From: Brachypodius melanocephalos
Taxonomy: Eukaryota > Chordata > Aves > Passeriformes > Pycnonotidae
Length of the DNA: 64,000 bases
Direction: 5' to 3'
NCBI GenBank assembly: GCA_013398615.1
Contig: VZSR01003806.1
Span: forward strand, 561,813-625,812
The translations under genes were made by a program, and so were the position numbers. The notes beneath the pieces are model-generated. The model saw only the letters and a list, made by a program, of their open reading frames with translations. It had not been told where the DNA came from and did no database searches. Below are positions 1-13,324 of the stretch, piece after piece; the stretch's first letter is position 1; every line of letters starts with the position of its first letter.

Positions 1-838
1 AGGTGTAGGGTTGGAAAGGTGTGTTGATTCTTGATTTTTGTATATTGTTTACCTGATGATAAATCAAACCAGATTTTTTAAAAGTCAGCATTACAAGTCA
101 AGAGATCTTGTAATTTTTACTGTTTGCATCTGCACCATAGTATCGTGGAATAACATGTTCATTGTCCTCTTCAGCCCATCTGAGTCAACTGTAATATTGC
201 CAAAATATGTGGAGTGTGAGAAGCACATCCTTAGACCCGGTGGATTCAGCAACTGACAAGAGTGAAATATTTAAAATGAAGAAGGTTGTAAAGCTTTGCT
301 TTTAATTATTACTTTACCAAGTACTTATTGATTCTGTCCTGTCTTGGATTTGTTGTATGCTAATTGATCATGACAAAAAAGGAAATATTTAATTGATTGA
401 GAGACAGATTTTCTGAAAACTCTGGAGATTTTAGAGTCTTTTGTATTTATTTCTCCCATTAATTCCTCTCAGTTTCATGTGACTTATAAAGCCCTTATGA
501 TTGTCTGTTCGGCTCCCCAACTCTGTTGAAATCAATCCAGATGGGTATTTGCCCAGATTTTAATCAAATAATAGATCTGTTAGCTAAGATTTCATGTAAA
601 TATGTCCCTATTTCTAATCCAGTTCAATAGCAGAACTACTTCCCCAGCTATAATACTGGTTTAACTGATGGTGTAAGAAGATGCTTGTATTTTGTCAATG
701 CCACCTGCCAGAGTACATCCTCTCTTCCCTTACACTTGGATTACAAACTCTATGGGACAGAGAACATATTTTTCTTCCGAATTTCTACCATGCTTTAAAC
801 AGGGGCATATTGTTTTACTTCTAGCATTCCTAAAAGGG
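1..838. other. AT-rich unique flank, no gene seen
   Basis: No coding, RNA or repeat signature is visible. The stretch is AT-rich, and its short open stretches are of chance length with no recognisable domain. Confidence 0.6.
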
Positions 839-1427
839 GTGTGTTGGTTTTGCATGGCCCGGTTTTTGGTTGAGGTGGGGGGACATGGAGGTGGCTTCTG
901 CAAGAAGCTGCTGGAATCTTCCAGCATGTCCAGCAGAGCGAATCCCTGATGGGTCTGAAGATGGACATACTGCTGGCCAAAACTGAGCCAATTAGAGATG
1001 ATGGTAACACCTCTGGGATGACATATGTAAGAAGAAAATCAGAGCAAAGTGGGGCACAGATTTTTCTAGCCAGAGAAGAGGAGAAGGTGAGAACGTGTGA
1101 GAGAAACAACGTGGAGGCAGGAATGTCAGTGCAGAAGGAGGGGCAGGAGGTGCTCCAGGCACTGGAGCTGAGATTGCTCTGCAGGCCATGGTGAGACCAT
1201 GGTGAGGCAGCTGTGCCCCTGCAGCCCATGGGGATCCACAGGAAATGCAGAGATCCACCCAGAGCCCATGGGGATCCACAGGGGATGCAGAGATCCACAC
1301 GCAGCCCATGGGGATCCATGGGGGATGCAGAGATCCACACACAGCCCATGGGGATCCACAGGGAATGCAGAGAGCCACCCACAGCCCATGGGGATCCATG
1401 GGGGATGCAGAGATCCACCCACTACCA
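839..1427 (+). mobile_element. ERVL-type LTR, 5' part (family A, copy 1)
   Basis: The segment opens with TGTGTTGGTTTTGCATGG, the start also seen (diverged) at 19,473 and 51,371. It follows the same order of blocks as the copy at 19,473: the GGTGGCTTCTG and AAGCTGCTGGAA block, CATGTCCAGCAGAGC, a CTGGCCAAA block, GAGAGAAACAAC, AGAAGGAGGGGCAGGAGGTG, then GCAGCCCATGG units. This family of roughly 1-kb ERVL-like solo LTRs is characteristic of passerine genomes. Family recognition is from memory of such LTRs, so the exact name is left open. The copy does not reach the normal 3' half: after the minisatellite the sequence at about 1,428 no longer matches the other copies. The long overlapping open stretches here, up to 207 codons on the minus strand, are repeat products and not genes. 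Confidence 0.8.
1224..1423 (+). repeat. 40-bp minisatellite, 5 units, inside an LTR
   Basis: The start GCCCATGGGGATCCA recurs at 1,224, 1,264, 1,304, 1,344 and 1,384, exactly 40 bp apart, and each unit ends in a GATGCAGAGATCCAC-like block (variants AATGCAG and GAGCCAC). Each unit carries CCATGG and GGATCC palindromes. Since 40 is not a multiple of three and no frame of the unit has a stop, several frames stay open on both strands, which produces false ORFs. Other copies of this LTR show only degenerate CAGCCCATGG units, so this looks like local expansion of a native LTR repeat. Confidence 0.95.
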
Positions 1428-4238
1428 AATTTCTGGACTTTGCTGCAGGAGAAGAGTGGGATTTAACACATCCTCTTTCTTATGGAGAAACACCAGAGTA
1501 CTTTCTTTGATCTAGCTCTTCTGGAAATTACAAACTGTCTGAAAATCATTGGCATGCAACTGCAGGATCTTTTGGACAACTGACTGCTGATGAAAAGGAT
1601 AACAAAATGAAACCCTTGTGTCTTGAAAAATACATATTTTATTCCTGATGTTGAAATTTTAAAACAGTTTGTTAAAAATCAATTATATAGTTTCTAATTG
1701 AAGCACATACAAGGTTTATTTAAAATGAAGACAAAAATCTGCTGGAAAATTTTAGTCATTCACAGAAAATGGCAAAATGTTTATTGACATGGAGTTCATG
1801 GACAATTATGGGTATGGATAGTTTTTCACTCCACCCACACCCAAGCTGCTCAGCTACAAACAGACTTGTCTGACAGCTAGGGAGAGAGTTAGCTCTGCCT
1901 GCTCTGAGGGTAGGATAAGCCTTCCCCAAGAGTAACTGTATTAGCTTGGGCTTTGCATTTGGCTTAGCACTGGCCATAATGTATCTTTTGGGGCATAGCT
2001 GGCTCATCATGAAGGCAGAGCAAAGCATGGCAGAGTGGGAACCTTGCCTGAGACAGGTTTATCATAAAACAACACCTTTAGTGACTCTGTTACAATTTGA
2101 CATGTCTTTTCATATTCCAGACATTTTTTTATAATAGCCAGCAAATTGACAAACATGCATGATTCACATAAAATAGATTAGCTCAAATTGCATTTTAGTG
2201 AGTCTTGGTTTACACAAGACAACACTAATTAATCATGGTGTGACGATAATGAGCTACCTGTAAAATCTTTCTTCAATAGGAAATGTTACAGTTATTATCT
2301 GAACTCAGGGTGTCTTTTCAGAGGGACAAAGCCCAGTATCTTGCAATTTCATTTATCTTCTATTTCACAGGGAATACAATAAAACAATGACGTATTAGCT
2401 TTGATCTCACAGAAGCCAAAACAATGGAAAAATCGCTATGAATTCTGCACTGTTCCCTACGAACCATTTTTATCCATTGTAAACTTGGTTTCATTTTACT
2501 AGTGCTTTTCTACATACTACATAGGAGGCATCTAATACTGATTTTTCTTTACTTGACTAATACAACTTCATCTTGACTTGAATTATTTGCCTTGATGCAT
2601 ATATTTCTTTTTTTTCCAAAGGAAAGGAGGTTTTTGATGTGTTTTAACATTACTACTCCATGAAAGAAACGCATTATATTCCAAACCAGCAAAACCAGAC
2701 AACTTGAGATATTTACATATATTCCTTACATTGCTCCCTGCTGTGAACATAAACATCTTGTTATATTTAAAGCCTGTGCTGTCTGAATGAAAATCAATGA
2801 TGAGGGAAAAGACAAGTCCTATTTATAGAGAACTCCAACACTTCAACACAAACTGTGTTTGATCTCTCCCACTGGATGATTAGAGCAAGAAAGGACCAGA
2901 AGAAGGTGAAAAACACTACATGCATTCTGATTGATGCAGCTGAGGAGATTGTTGTGCCCAGGCAGCAAAGCCTGCAGTTGACTGGGATATAGCATCTCTT
3001 GGAGGGAAGGATAGTGTGAACCACTGAGCAGAGTTCAGTTATCATCAGAGCTGATGACTCCAGTAAATTCTCTGAAGTGGAAGAAGAGGTTAATGAACAG
3101 AGTCAGAGTGTAAGAAAGAGAGAGATGAGGATTTGTTCTGACTAGTAACAGGAAGCTGCTCTTCTTCCAGCACTTGCTCAAAGTAGGACATAGGAAATGG
3201 CCAGCAGGTATTTTCTAATGTGATCCCTGAACACTGCTGCAATCATCTGATTAACTGCTTGATTGTAGAAAACAGACCAGTAAAATCTACAGTCCATTAA
3301 TATTTAGGTTTAATGTGCATAATTTTGAGAATCACTGCAGCTGACACGTTCAGTCTACAACTAGAAAAGTAGATGTTTCTTAAATATCTAAAAAGATTGA
3401 ATCTTGTCCTTCTGCTGCAGCTTCATGTTAAAAAATTTATAAAACACTGCTGTCCTCAGAATATAATCCTGCCAGCACAGTGAAACTTGTAGGATAAACT
3501 GAAGTTCATAACTGGAGCTATTTATGCAACTATTTCTGTCAGAAATGCTGATCTGTCTTAGGCTGAGGAGGTGACGTGCGTATTTTTCAAAAACTCTACG
3601 TCCTTCTCAGAATACTGATGAACAGTGGTGGTCTTTCACTTGACATGTAATTTGAATGAAGAGCTTTTTGCTGTATGGTGTTGTTGCCTCCTCAAAGTCA
3701 GAGTTCAAGCAGCTGCTGGAGATAACTGTACAGGAGAGTCAGCAGAAACAGGCATGGTCTGGGTATCAGGTTCACAGACAGGCACACAAGCTGGCATCAC
3801 CAATGGATATGAATATGCATTAGGACAATCTTAGTAATCTTAGAAGAGTACAGACACACAACCCTGCTGCCAGCCCTGCTGCAGAGGCAGCAATCTGTGT
3901 CACCAGGGTGACAGGGAAGAGCTGGAAAGGTGATTCAAAGCCCATGGTGGAGTTTGCTTATACACAATAATCCTTGTGTTTGTGATTTGGGCAGATGTCT
4001 AGCTATTAGGAGTTTGAACAAGATCCTCAAGAGATTTTTAATGAACAGTGTTTAATACCACGTTTAGCTTCTGTGAAATCTGGACATTGACAGGGATGGA
4101 GGAAAAGACTAGATGAGGCACAATCCTGATCCTTTAGAATATTACATTAATGACCCAATTATTTATCATGCTGGAAGTCATAGCAGCCCAAACCACTTTG
4201 TGAGTATACTATGCTTATATAGTCTGGGGGATTTTGGG

Positions 4239-4273
4239 ATTATTATTAATATTAATATTACTATTATTATTTT
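4239..4273. repeat. Imperfect (ATT)n microsatellite
   Basis: Runs of ATT interrupted by AATATT and ACTATT. A simple sequence with no further signal. Confidence 0.85.
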
Positions 4274-4890
4274 AGTAACACCAGATACAACAAATTTAAA
4301 AACTGAAAATGATACTTGAGGCACAATTCTAATGGGTGTTAAAGCTCTTGCAGTGGAAGTACAGTGTCACACTTGCACAATACTGCAAAATCTTCATTCA
4401 GAGGGAAACAGAACAATTTTCTACCTCTGCTGATTTCATTGTTGATGCAATCAGAACTATAGTAGTCAGAATTTGCATGCATGTGGTGGTCCAAAGAAAT
4501 ACAAAAATACATATTAATCAACAGCACTTGTTCTCCCTGATTATAAACCTTATGCAATGACTTAAATTTGGCTGAGGATTTCATGTGTGAAAACATACAT
4601 ATGCCTACAATCATACCTGCATGTGTTTTTTAATGGTATCTGCATTTGGCTAGGAGAACCATCGTGTGTAACATCTAACTCTGAGGCTGTAAATCTACTT
4701 GGATCTAAACCTGACATCTCTCAGCTGTGATCAACTCATCCATCACCTTCCATGCAGCAACTGTGAATTATCTTTGGTGTTTTGACAAAGAAGGTTAATG
4801 GACCTAGATATCCCTTTCAGAGTGATGAAAATAACAATGAATTTAGCAAAGTTTAAACATTTAATCCTATATATTTTTATTTTAATTTAT

Positions 4891-4920
4891 ACGATTTTAT
4901 TTTACACGATTTTATTTTAC
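4891..4920. repeat. 15-bp tandem duplication
   Basis: ACGATTTTATTTTAC occurs twice back to back (4,891-4,905 and 4,906-4,920) in an AT-rich context. Likely a slippage product. Confidence 0.9.
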
Positions 4921-7537
4921 TTTTAATAAAAAGGACATTTTTCAACATTAGTGCAATCCAAATAATAAACTGATGATTTTTTAAGCTGTTGGTGGTTAAT
5001 CTCTCTAAAAAGATATTTCAACATCTTTCTAAAAGCAGTTGCATTAGAAATTACATTACCTCAAATGAGGAGTTATAACCTTATGAATTTTCTCCAAAGG
5101 AAATATTGATGTCAAAGTAAGAAGAGATAATTTATAGGTGGAAGGCAGTGAAGTGCTATGAAAATTAGAAATATGAGGTTGAATTACGCCTTCTAACTTC
5201 TTTAAAACTCTTTAAAATGTTAATTTGTCCATGTTTTTTCCCCTACAGCTTCAGCTTTGTTCCACTAATCTGTGTTAATTACTGCAGGGCAAGTAGGAGA
5301 CATGTTAGTATATATACTGCAGATTAGGAAAGTTAAAATTAATTTCCTATTAAGCAAGTATGAAAGGAGTTAACCACCATGAGAATTTATCAAATAAATA
5401 CAAGACAACCTGTTTACATGTTAGGGCCTTTTGTCATAATAGTTGCAGGATTTTCTTTAAAATACTAGAAACTTGTACTTTCAGTTCAAAATATGTTTAT
5501 TTCTAATATTCCTGTGCCTCCTGGACCTGGAGACTCAGTAGAACCATCAAACTTCATGAGACTAAGGAGTGATAGTGCTGTCATGAACAAATAAACACGC
5601 AGCTGCTGTGGGTCATTTAATGCAATTTCCAGTCTCCCCCACGTTTGTCTGTCAAAAAGAGTCTTCTCTAATAGAGCTATAAATTCTATTTCCTACATTA
5701 CCAACGCTCACTTCAAACAGTAATATATGTTGAATTTCTTTGTAAAAAAACCTGTTTGTGTTGTACATCAAATACATGGACAAACTCCTTTATATACTGT
5801 TGGAATATTGGCTGATGCATATGCTGCAGAGATGGTGCTATAGCTGTAAAAGATGGATTCTATGGAAAATATCTGACCACTAAACAGAGAGAATATTTAC
5901 TTTGTACTTTGTTTTACTGCTGTCAGGTTTATTGTTAAGGAAAAAAAAAGAAAGAAAAATTCAGCCAACTCCAGAAGTCTTAGAGAAAAAAACAAGCAAA
6001 GATCCAAATTGTTGTGCCTGAATTAGATTTGCTTTTCCATCTCCTTTGATTTATTTTAAACTTTCGTATGTTGAATTTTGAGGGTAGTGTATTTTTTGAA
6101 ATGGTAGAAAGAAAAATATTTTAACATTCTAAAGTCTGTACCACAAGTGTAAGGTGACCTTTATTTTTTTTCCCTTTTTTCTTTTTGTCCTTTTCTATTC
6201 TATTTTGACAGCCACCAGTGTTCTCTACTTTTCTGGCAAGAATGAAGTGATTAACTGTACGTAGAGCTCTTTGCTGGGTCCCATTAGAGAGGAATGAATT
6301 TCTGAGGCAACAGGAGATGTTTACAAAGTTGTTCATTGTATGATTCCACAAGGACATTTCATTCAGATAGTAAAATATCCTCAACAGGTTATCAACATAT
6401 GCCATTTTAAAAGCAGCAGGAAGTGATCACAATGAAGCAAGAGGAGGCAAGAAATTTCATGCACTCAGGTTTCCAGTTTCTCTGCTTAAATCTAAGTATA
6501 CACTCTTCTTCTAAGACTGCTAACAAACACCAATTCCATACATGCCTTTCAGCAAAATTCTCCATCAGTCCCTATATTCCTATTCCAAGTTTCCTGGAAA
6601 AAGACCAGTTCCTTCAACACATACACTCTGATGAGGCTGCTGAATTTATATTAGTCCATCTAAATTTTTGTCAGACAGGCTCTACTCTCACAAATCCTGG
6701 GCGAATCACTGAGAACACTCAAGACTCACTCATTTTAGGTGTCCCACTACAGACGGTTTGTAGCAGCCAAGAGTGACAAATACAGTAAAATTAATCTCTC
6801 AGAGATGTAGAAATAACAAGGAGGGCACAGGACAATATGGAGAATGTAGCTACCAATTTTTAGCAAATCTTCAATCAGCATGAGTGCAAATTTCTTCTTC
6901 AGGGAACCAGAGCTAGATCAGACTTTGCTGGGTATTAGCAGAACAGGCAAAAAATATCCAGCTGAAGATTCCTTTCACTACTCTGCTGCTGCCCAAGTTC
7001 AACTTCAAACTAGGGCTTCTTGAAGAAAATTCTGTTTGAAGGTTTTAACCCAGAGCAGCATTTTATTCCCTATCACACTCCTGAATGTGGCTGAAAAAAG
7101 TTCAGCTAAGGTAACAATTCTCCACAGATATCTACTCCATTGTTTGATGTATGAAAACGTAATCAAATGCATTGAAACAATAAAACAATAAATCAGACAG
7201 ATAAGGGGGAAACTGCTGGATGAGGTATTGAAAGAAATACAAAAATTGCAATGGCCTGTGTAGGACACCAGGACTTTCTCTAATCTGTTCTCAAAGATCT
7301 CCAGTTTCAGAAACACTTATGCGTCTTCCCTCTTCCAGTGTTTCAATACTGATATTGTTAAAGGTTTATTCTCAAATTTAATTCCAGCCTCTTTTACAGA
7401 AAATTAAGCCCATTGCACCACCAATGTGCAAAAGATAACACTTCCTTCCTCAGTACATCAGTTCTCAAGTATGTGAAAAGCTGTGTATATAGCTTTGTGT
7501 AAATATAAAAGAAATTAAAAATTAAATGGTCAGGGGG

Positions 7538-7574
7538 TTTTGTTTGTTTGTTTGTTTGTTTGTTGGTTTGTTTT
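7538..7574. repeat. (TTTG)n microsatellite
   Basis: About eight TTTG units with one TTGG interruption near 7,563. The minus-strand reading is (CAAA)n. Confidence 0.9.
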
Positions 7575-10500
7575 AAATTTAGTCTAAATGACTCCCATTT
7601 GTTCCTTACAGGTTTTATTTTCTAGCCCTCTGGTCATACCCAGTTGTCTATTCAAGACTTTTCAGCTTTCGCCTTCTTTGAAATACACTCCAGCTGGAGT
7701 GTTTCCATTTCTGGGTAGAGCAGATTTCACAGGTCTGACAAGCTGTAGTACTTTTTATGTTATCCCACGTGGTATGTGTCCTTTTTGCAGCAGTGGAAAA
7801 TATTTCTCAACAAGGCAAAAGTTTAAGCATTGCTGTTCATCTTTGTGACATGCAGTAATCTTTAGTTCTACCAAAGAGCCACTTGCCCACCTCCCTGTGT
7901 GTCACTGACAGTTCTTGCCCTTATTCCTAGGTTTGTCTAAGCCTGACTCCCAATGTTCCTCAGGCTGCAGCAGTCTGAGTACAACAGGGTATTGTACAAA
8001 AATACTTATGCAGAATTCCTTTCAGGTGCCCGAGATTTCTTCTGTCCTTGAGCTTCTGCCTTATCATTTAAACCCATTTCATGTGTAAATCCAAATACCT
8101 TGGAAAGGTACTTGCTCTTACAGTCTCAATATGCTAATAATCGTATCCAGAATTATTCTAAATTGAAATTTAGACACATAAATTCACTTAATCAATACAT
8201 AAAAATGCCCAATTGCTTAAGCAAAGGACATTATACACACCTAAAAGAAGAGTATAATCTAACAAAACCTTCTCTAAACTGGGATTTAGATGTCTAGTAG
8301 CTACATGACAATCCAATCTACTTGTTTTCCTAACACCTTATACAAAATTAATTAGGTGTCTCCTTAATTAGCTGAAAACAGTGTATAAGACTAAATATAA
8401 TTACACATGCTTGTTCAGAAGTACTTATTCTGGAACACATCTCCTGCTTTGAGCTTCCTATTAATCCGGAGTTAGGTGTCCTTAATCTTTAGTTTTTATG
8501 AAGGTCTCTGGAGAAGCCTGATTACTGTTAGGAGTAATCTTTTAGTCTGACTGTAAACTAGACTAACTCCTAAACATACTTAGGAATTAGTTACAGTTTC
8601 TGTTTATGAGCTAATAAAAGTCTAATTGGCCTAATTAAAAAATTTGCACTTAATGTGATAAAAGACCCAAAGGACCAATACAGCACTGGTGTATGGATGT
8701 CTTCAGACCAGCTCTGCTGCAGTAGAATCCACCCCTCCTCATGGTCTCTAATTTTTCAGTTAAAGACCTATATTTAGCAAAAAATTGAGTCTTGAAAGAT
8801 ATTTTCACATCTCCAAGTAGAGATTCTAGGTACTTAGATTAGAAGGGATGAACTATCATTTATGGTCCTTGGCAAAGAAATGCCTGAATTAAGTGGGCTG
8901 AACTCCATCTTAAATCTCAATCAGAAAGTATTAAAAATCCTGCTAGAATATACATCTAGCAAAGATGCCATTTTCACCTACGGAGATTGTCTCAGTGCCT
9001 GCTTTATATGAACTCCCACGCTGTAGGACTCTTGTAGATTATAATTGAAGATCCTGGTCAAACACAGGTATTATTGATCAAAGTAGCATTCTTCATTTTC
9101 ACCACTCTCTAGAAACAGGAACGAAGTCAGACACCTTTCAGAAATCCCAAGTGACAGACAACTGGTGATCTTTCAGTGAAAAGTAGTTTAAAAGCATGTG
9201 GTCATACACACCAAATAGAAAAGAGAGGGAGAAACTCATGTCTGAACACATGAGAATATAGTGCTATTGTTAACAACAGTGTCAGCATAATGCATCTTAA
9301 AAATAAAGGTAACTATTTTTGGTACAATAAATTCCAGACAGGACCTCAAAATTCTCAAAGGAATGGTTGAATTTGACATGTTAGACAGTATTTTACTTCG
9401 CTTACCGACACATCTCAAAATGCTTAGAAAATTTCCATTTCACAAACTTTATGAAACAGAGAATTAAATTAATTAACTCTTGCCCTGAGTAAATGGACTT
9501 AACTGCCCATAACACCGGGGTTTGTTTTGCATCAAAACACACTAAGTATGCAAAATTTTTATGTCTCTTTTGTGACCTGAAATCTTCCTTTGGAAATCAC
9601 TTCAACCCTTCCCGCAGCCTCCAGCCGGTACTTCTGTAATAATAGTATTTGACATTAAGTAACAAGCAGTAGGCTGAAGAGAGGATGTTAGTTCAGCCAA
9701 TGTCATATCCAGCTGCAAGTGAAATCTGATGCAGACAGGTGTAAAAGCAATGAGCTATGAACTGAAGCTGCATTTTCTTCAATCAGACGCAGATAGAGAC
9801 ATTGATATGACTTCAGCTCTGCTTCAGGAGACCTAGTTCAGACTCATACAAAGCTTTGGTTGGCTTTTAGAGACAAAAAAAATAAATGGGTTGCTAGAAA
9901 GAAGTAAAAAAAACAGTCTAAAACTTAGCACCGAGGATGTTATAAATTCAGTATAGCTAAAGTATGCTGCATTTTGTTTCCTTGCTAGGAAAGAGTATTC
10001 TTAACCTGTTGTTTCCTAAGACCTGTGTGGAATCTGTGGAACTACAATGAAATGTTGATTGAAAATTCATTTGACAGTTATAAGGGTAATATTGAAAAGG
10101 AGGAGGGAAAACCAAAAAGTATTAACAAAATCAAAAGAACTTCAATAACTATTTGAACATTGTCCATGAAACTCCTGAACATGAAAAGAAATCTACAGAG
10201 AGGAAAAATATTTATGGGATGAAATATATATTTAAAAGTACCTTACTCTAGAGAGAGCCCTTTGAAATATTGAAGGGATTGGATTGTTTGTTTTCAGCCC
10301 TTTAGGAGCTACAGCAACTCAGAATCAATTATCAAAGTGGTAATTTTGAAAAGTATTTATGAGTAAAGTTGGTGTACTTTTTTTGTTATTGTTGTTCTAT
10401 TCAACTTATTTATTTTCTGGGTTTTTTAAAAGCTTTTATCTTCTCAATATATTTATGTAATATGAAAGAAACAAAGAATGTTTGATTATCAGAAACTATA

Positions 10501-12261
10501 ACAAAACTACAAAGTAGAAACAGCTGTGCTGCATAAAATTAGTAACCAGACAGAACAGGGGCCCGTACAGATGTGTAAAGAAAGGTACAAGAAAGAACAC
10601 AACATGCATATGGTGGGATTTCTTTGGAATCAAACTTCTGAACTGGTGGTTATAACATTGAGTTGAATATCCTCTGTGAGTTTTACTTTTGTGAATTTGT
10701 ACAATTACTTTTTGAATCCTGAAAAATGTTGGCATTTACAACAACTGATAGAAATTACCTCTGAAGTTCATTAATACGTGTCACAAAAATGCACCTCTTT
10801 CTGATTGTTTCAGACCTGCCACTTCGTAATTTCTGTTAACTACCTCAATTCTCACAATATAATATTCAAGAATGAACTGTTTTCTATCTGCTTTCTCCAT
10901 GCTCCTAAAGACCTCTTTAATGTCTTTCCCAGGCTGAAGACTCTGTCGATTGATTTGTCCCTTCTATGAAAATTCATTCACTCTTCTCTGTATCTTCTGC
11001 AGATGAGCTATACCGTTTTTGAAATTGTCTAACCAGAAAAGTAATGAAGAAATGGGCATGCTGGGGATTGTTTGAATGTATGAATATGATCTTTTTTCTG
11101 TCAGATATTTGTTTCCTAATAATTTGTAACATTTTACCTGCTTCATTGATAATTACTGAGTAATGAACTGATGTTTGCGTAAAAATTATTGATGCCAAAT
11201 CCAAAACCATTTTCATAGTTCAGATTGTATCCTTGTATATTTGAAATTAGGATAGGTTGTCCTCATAAAAAACATTTCCTTTTATTAATCATGGAATTAT
11301 GTTTCCCATTTTATTTTTCAGACACTTGGCATATGACGATCAATTTCTGAATTTTTTTGGTGAGTATTTCTCATTCTGACCCCAAATAACTCAATATTGT
11401 TAGAAACCTTTGTCATCTCATTCAAATACTTTTAAAAATCATGGATAAATAAATTGAATAACACATTTTGCATTAATTCCTATGGGATTATAATAATGTC
11501 CTCAGCCACTTACATTTACCTACAACTTATTCCTACTTTTTAATTCTAATCTTTTAACTGGCTGTTTACACTTTTAATGAACTTCCCATTTATCCTATGC
11601 CAACTGAGATTTTCTTCAGGGTTTTTAGTAAAAGCTTTTTCAAAAGCTTTATGTAGGTTTTAATAGCCTGTAGTAACTTGATGACTCTTGTTCTTGGGTA
11701 TGAGCTCTTTAAAGAATTCTAGTAGATTAACAAGATATGACTCCTTGCTCCGAAAGCCAGTGTTAGGTTTTTACCCAGAATATCACACACTTTTGTGATT
11801 GTGTGTATGTGTATGCCTCCTGTTAAACTTTCCACCATTTTCTTCCAGCACAGGAATCAGGTTTCTTATTCATAGGTTTGGGGGGTTTATTTTAGATGTT
11901 TTTTTTTCTTTTAAGTTGCCTTTACATTTGCCACCCTCTGTCCCAAATCTGCTGGAGCAATTTTCACGGATAGCTCACATACCACAGTTAAACAGGTCAG
12001 CTGTTTCATACTTCGAAGAATACCATCTTGGGCTGTCAAGTTCATTCTTCATTTCACTAGTTTATACTGGAATCTTTTGTAATGGCACTTCAGCTGTGGC
12101 ATATCCTCCAGCAGGGATTCACAAGCAGGGCCTCTGGCCCAGGTACCTCTTTTAGATCTTCCACTGTGAATATAGAAAAAAGGAAAAAAAGTGCTGTAGT
12201 TTTCTAGGAAAGCTTGATTGGTTTTAACCACTGTGCTGAAGAAAAATGATAAAAGAGGAAG

Positions 12262-12298
12262 TTTTTTTTTTTTTTTTTTTGAACATGAAAAAAAAAAA
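12262..12298. repeat. T19 - GAACATG - A11 snap-back tract
   Basis: Nineteen T (12,262-12,280) and eleven A (12,288-12,298) flank the 7-nt spacer GAACATG. As RNA or single-stranded DNA it would fold into an A-T hairpin. Confidence 0.9.
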
Positions 12299-13324
12299 GC
12301 CAGATTGCCTGGAGAACTTTAACTTTTCATTCTGGGGTTTTCATGAAGTTCACTTTGTTTCATACCAAGGCATAGATAAAACTAATTTCAGGCTTAGTTG
12401 CTCTAAGAAATTGTTGTTCTTTGGACATATAGCTATAGCTTTGGACTGCATAGATTAATAATAGCAAAATATAAACACTTCTAAACAAGATATATATTTA
12501 AATCACAAAATTATTTGCATTTTTAGACATTGTTCACAGCTACTTAGTCTAAACTATGTGTTTAATTTACTCCAGATGAAGCCAGTTAATATAAGCAGAG
12601 CTGAGAACTCCTGCGCTGCACATTAAGCATGGAATCAAGTGATAGATGCAACTTTGTAAATGGCATAAATGGTGTCTGTTAACCTGTCTTCAACCAGGGT
12701 CTTTTGAGCAGCTAGTACTTGGGCTGAACTCCAAGTAAACAGTTATTATTTCTTATAATTTTTTCTATAATGTGAAAGGGGAAATAAATTTCAATGGATA
12801 CTGATAGGTCAGAGCAGCAGCATGACTTTATTTTCTTTTTACAAGTTAACCTATGTTTTCACAACAAAGCTTACAAATGGCAGTACTTCAAAGAGGCACA
12901 GCACATTCTGCAGCTATTCCCCTCATGCTCATCTCACTTGCACTGTGCAGGACACCAAGTTATTTTCACATCTAAGTGTTTGTTTTTAACAGCTATATCT
13001 GTGGTGAATTAAGCCTCTGTTGTGGTTCCTTCAATAAACACTTAGGTCACAGTATGGTATCTACACACTGAGCAATGGTGAGACAGGCTTAGGGGCAGAA
13101 GAACATACTCTTAATCCAACATGTAGAAAACAAGTGCAACCTTTGTGTGTTACAGAGCTGCACACTTTGGATATGGATTTAGAATATAGTGGTCAAAAAT
13201 ATGCCTCCAGTGTAGCTCACAGCCTGTAATTGTAAAATGAACTTATAATATAACCTAAGTGGTTTTGAAACCAGATCTCTTCCTATATTTCACCTAGTTT
13301 CCCTAAGAACTCTGCCTTTTTCAG

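Larger units (their letters stand above)
1428..13324. other. Long AT-rich unique stretch, no gene seen
   Basis: About 12 kb without a recognisable gene, LTR or CR1. Open stretches are up to 118 codons, expected by chance at this composition, and none shows a domain. Only the small simple repeats listed separately stand out. The part just after 1,428 (to about 1,760) may be the rest of a rearranged LTR, but I could not match it to the other copies. Confidence 0.6.

Noticed and set aside
795..1515. Overlapping ORFs of 73-207 codons on both strands
   Set aside because: They come from the LTR and its stop-free 40-bp repeat, with repeated Pro/His/Trp-rich peptides and no domain.
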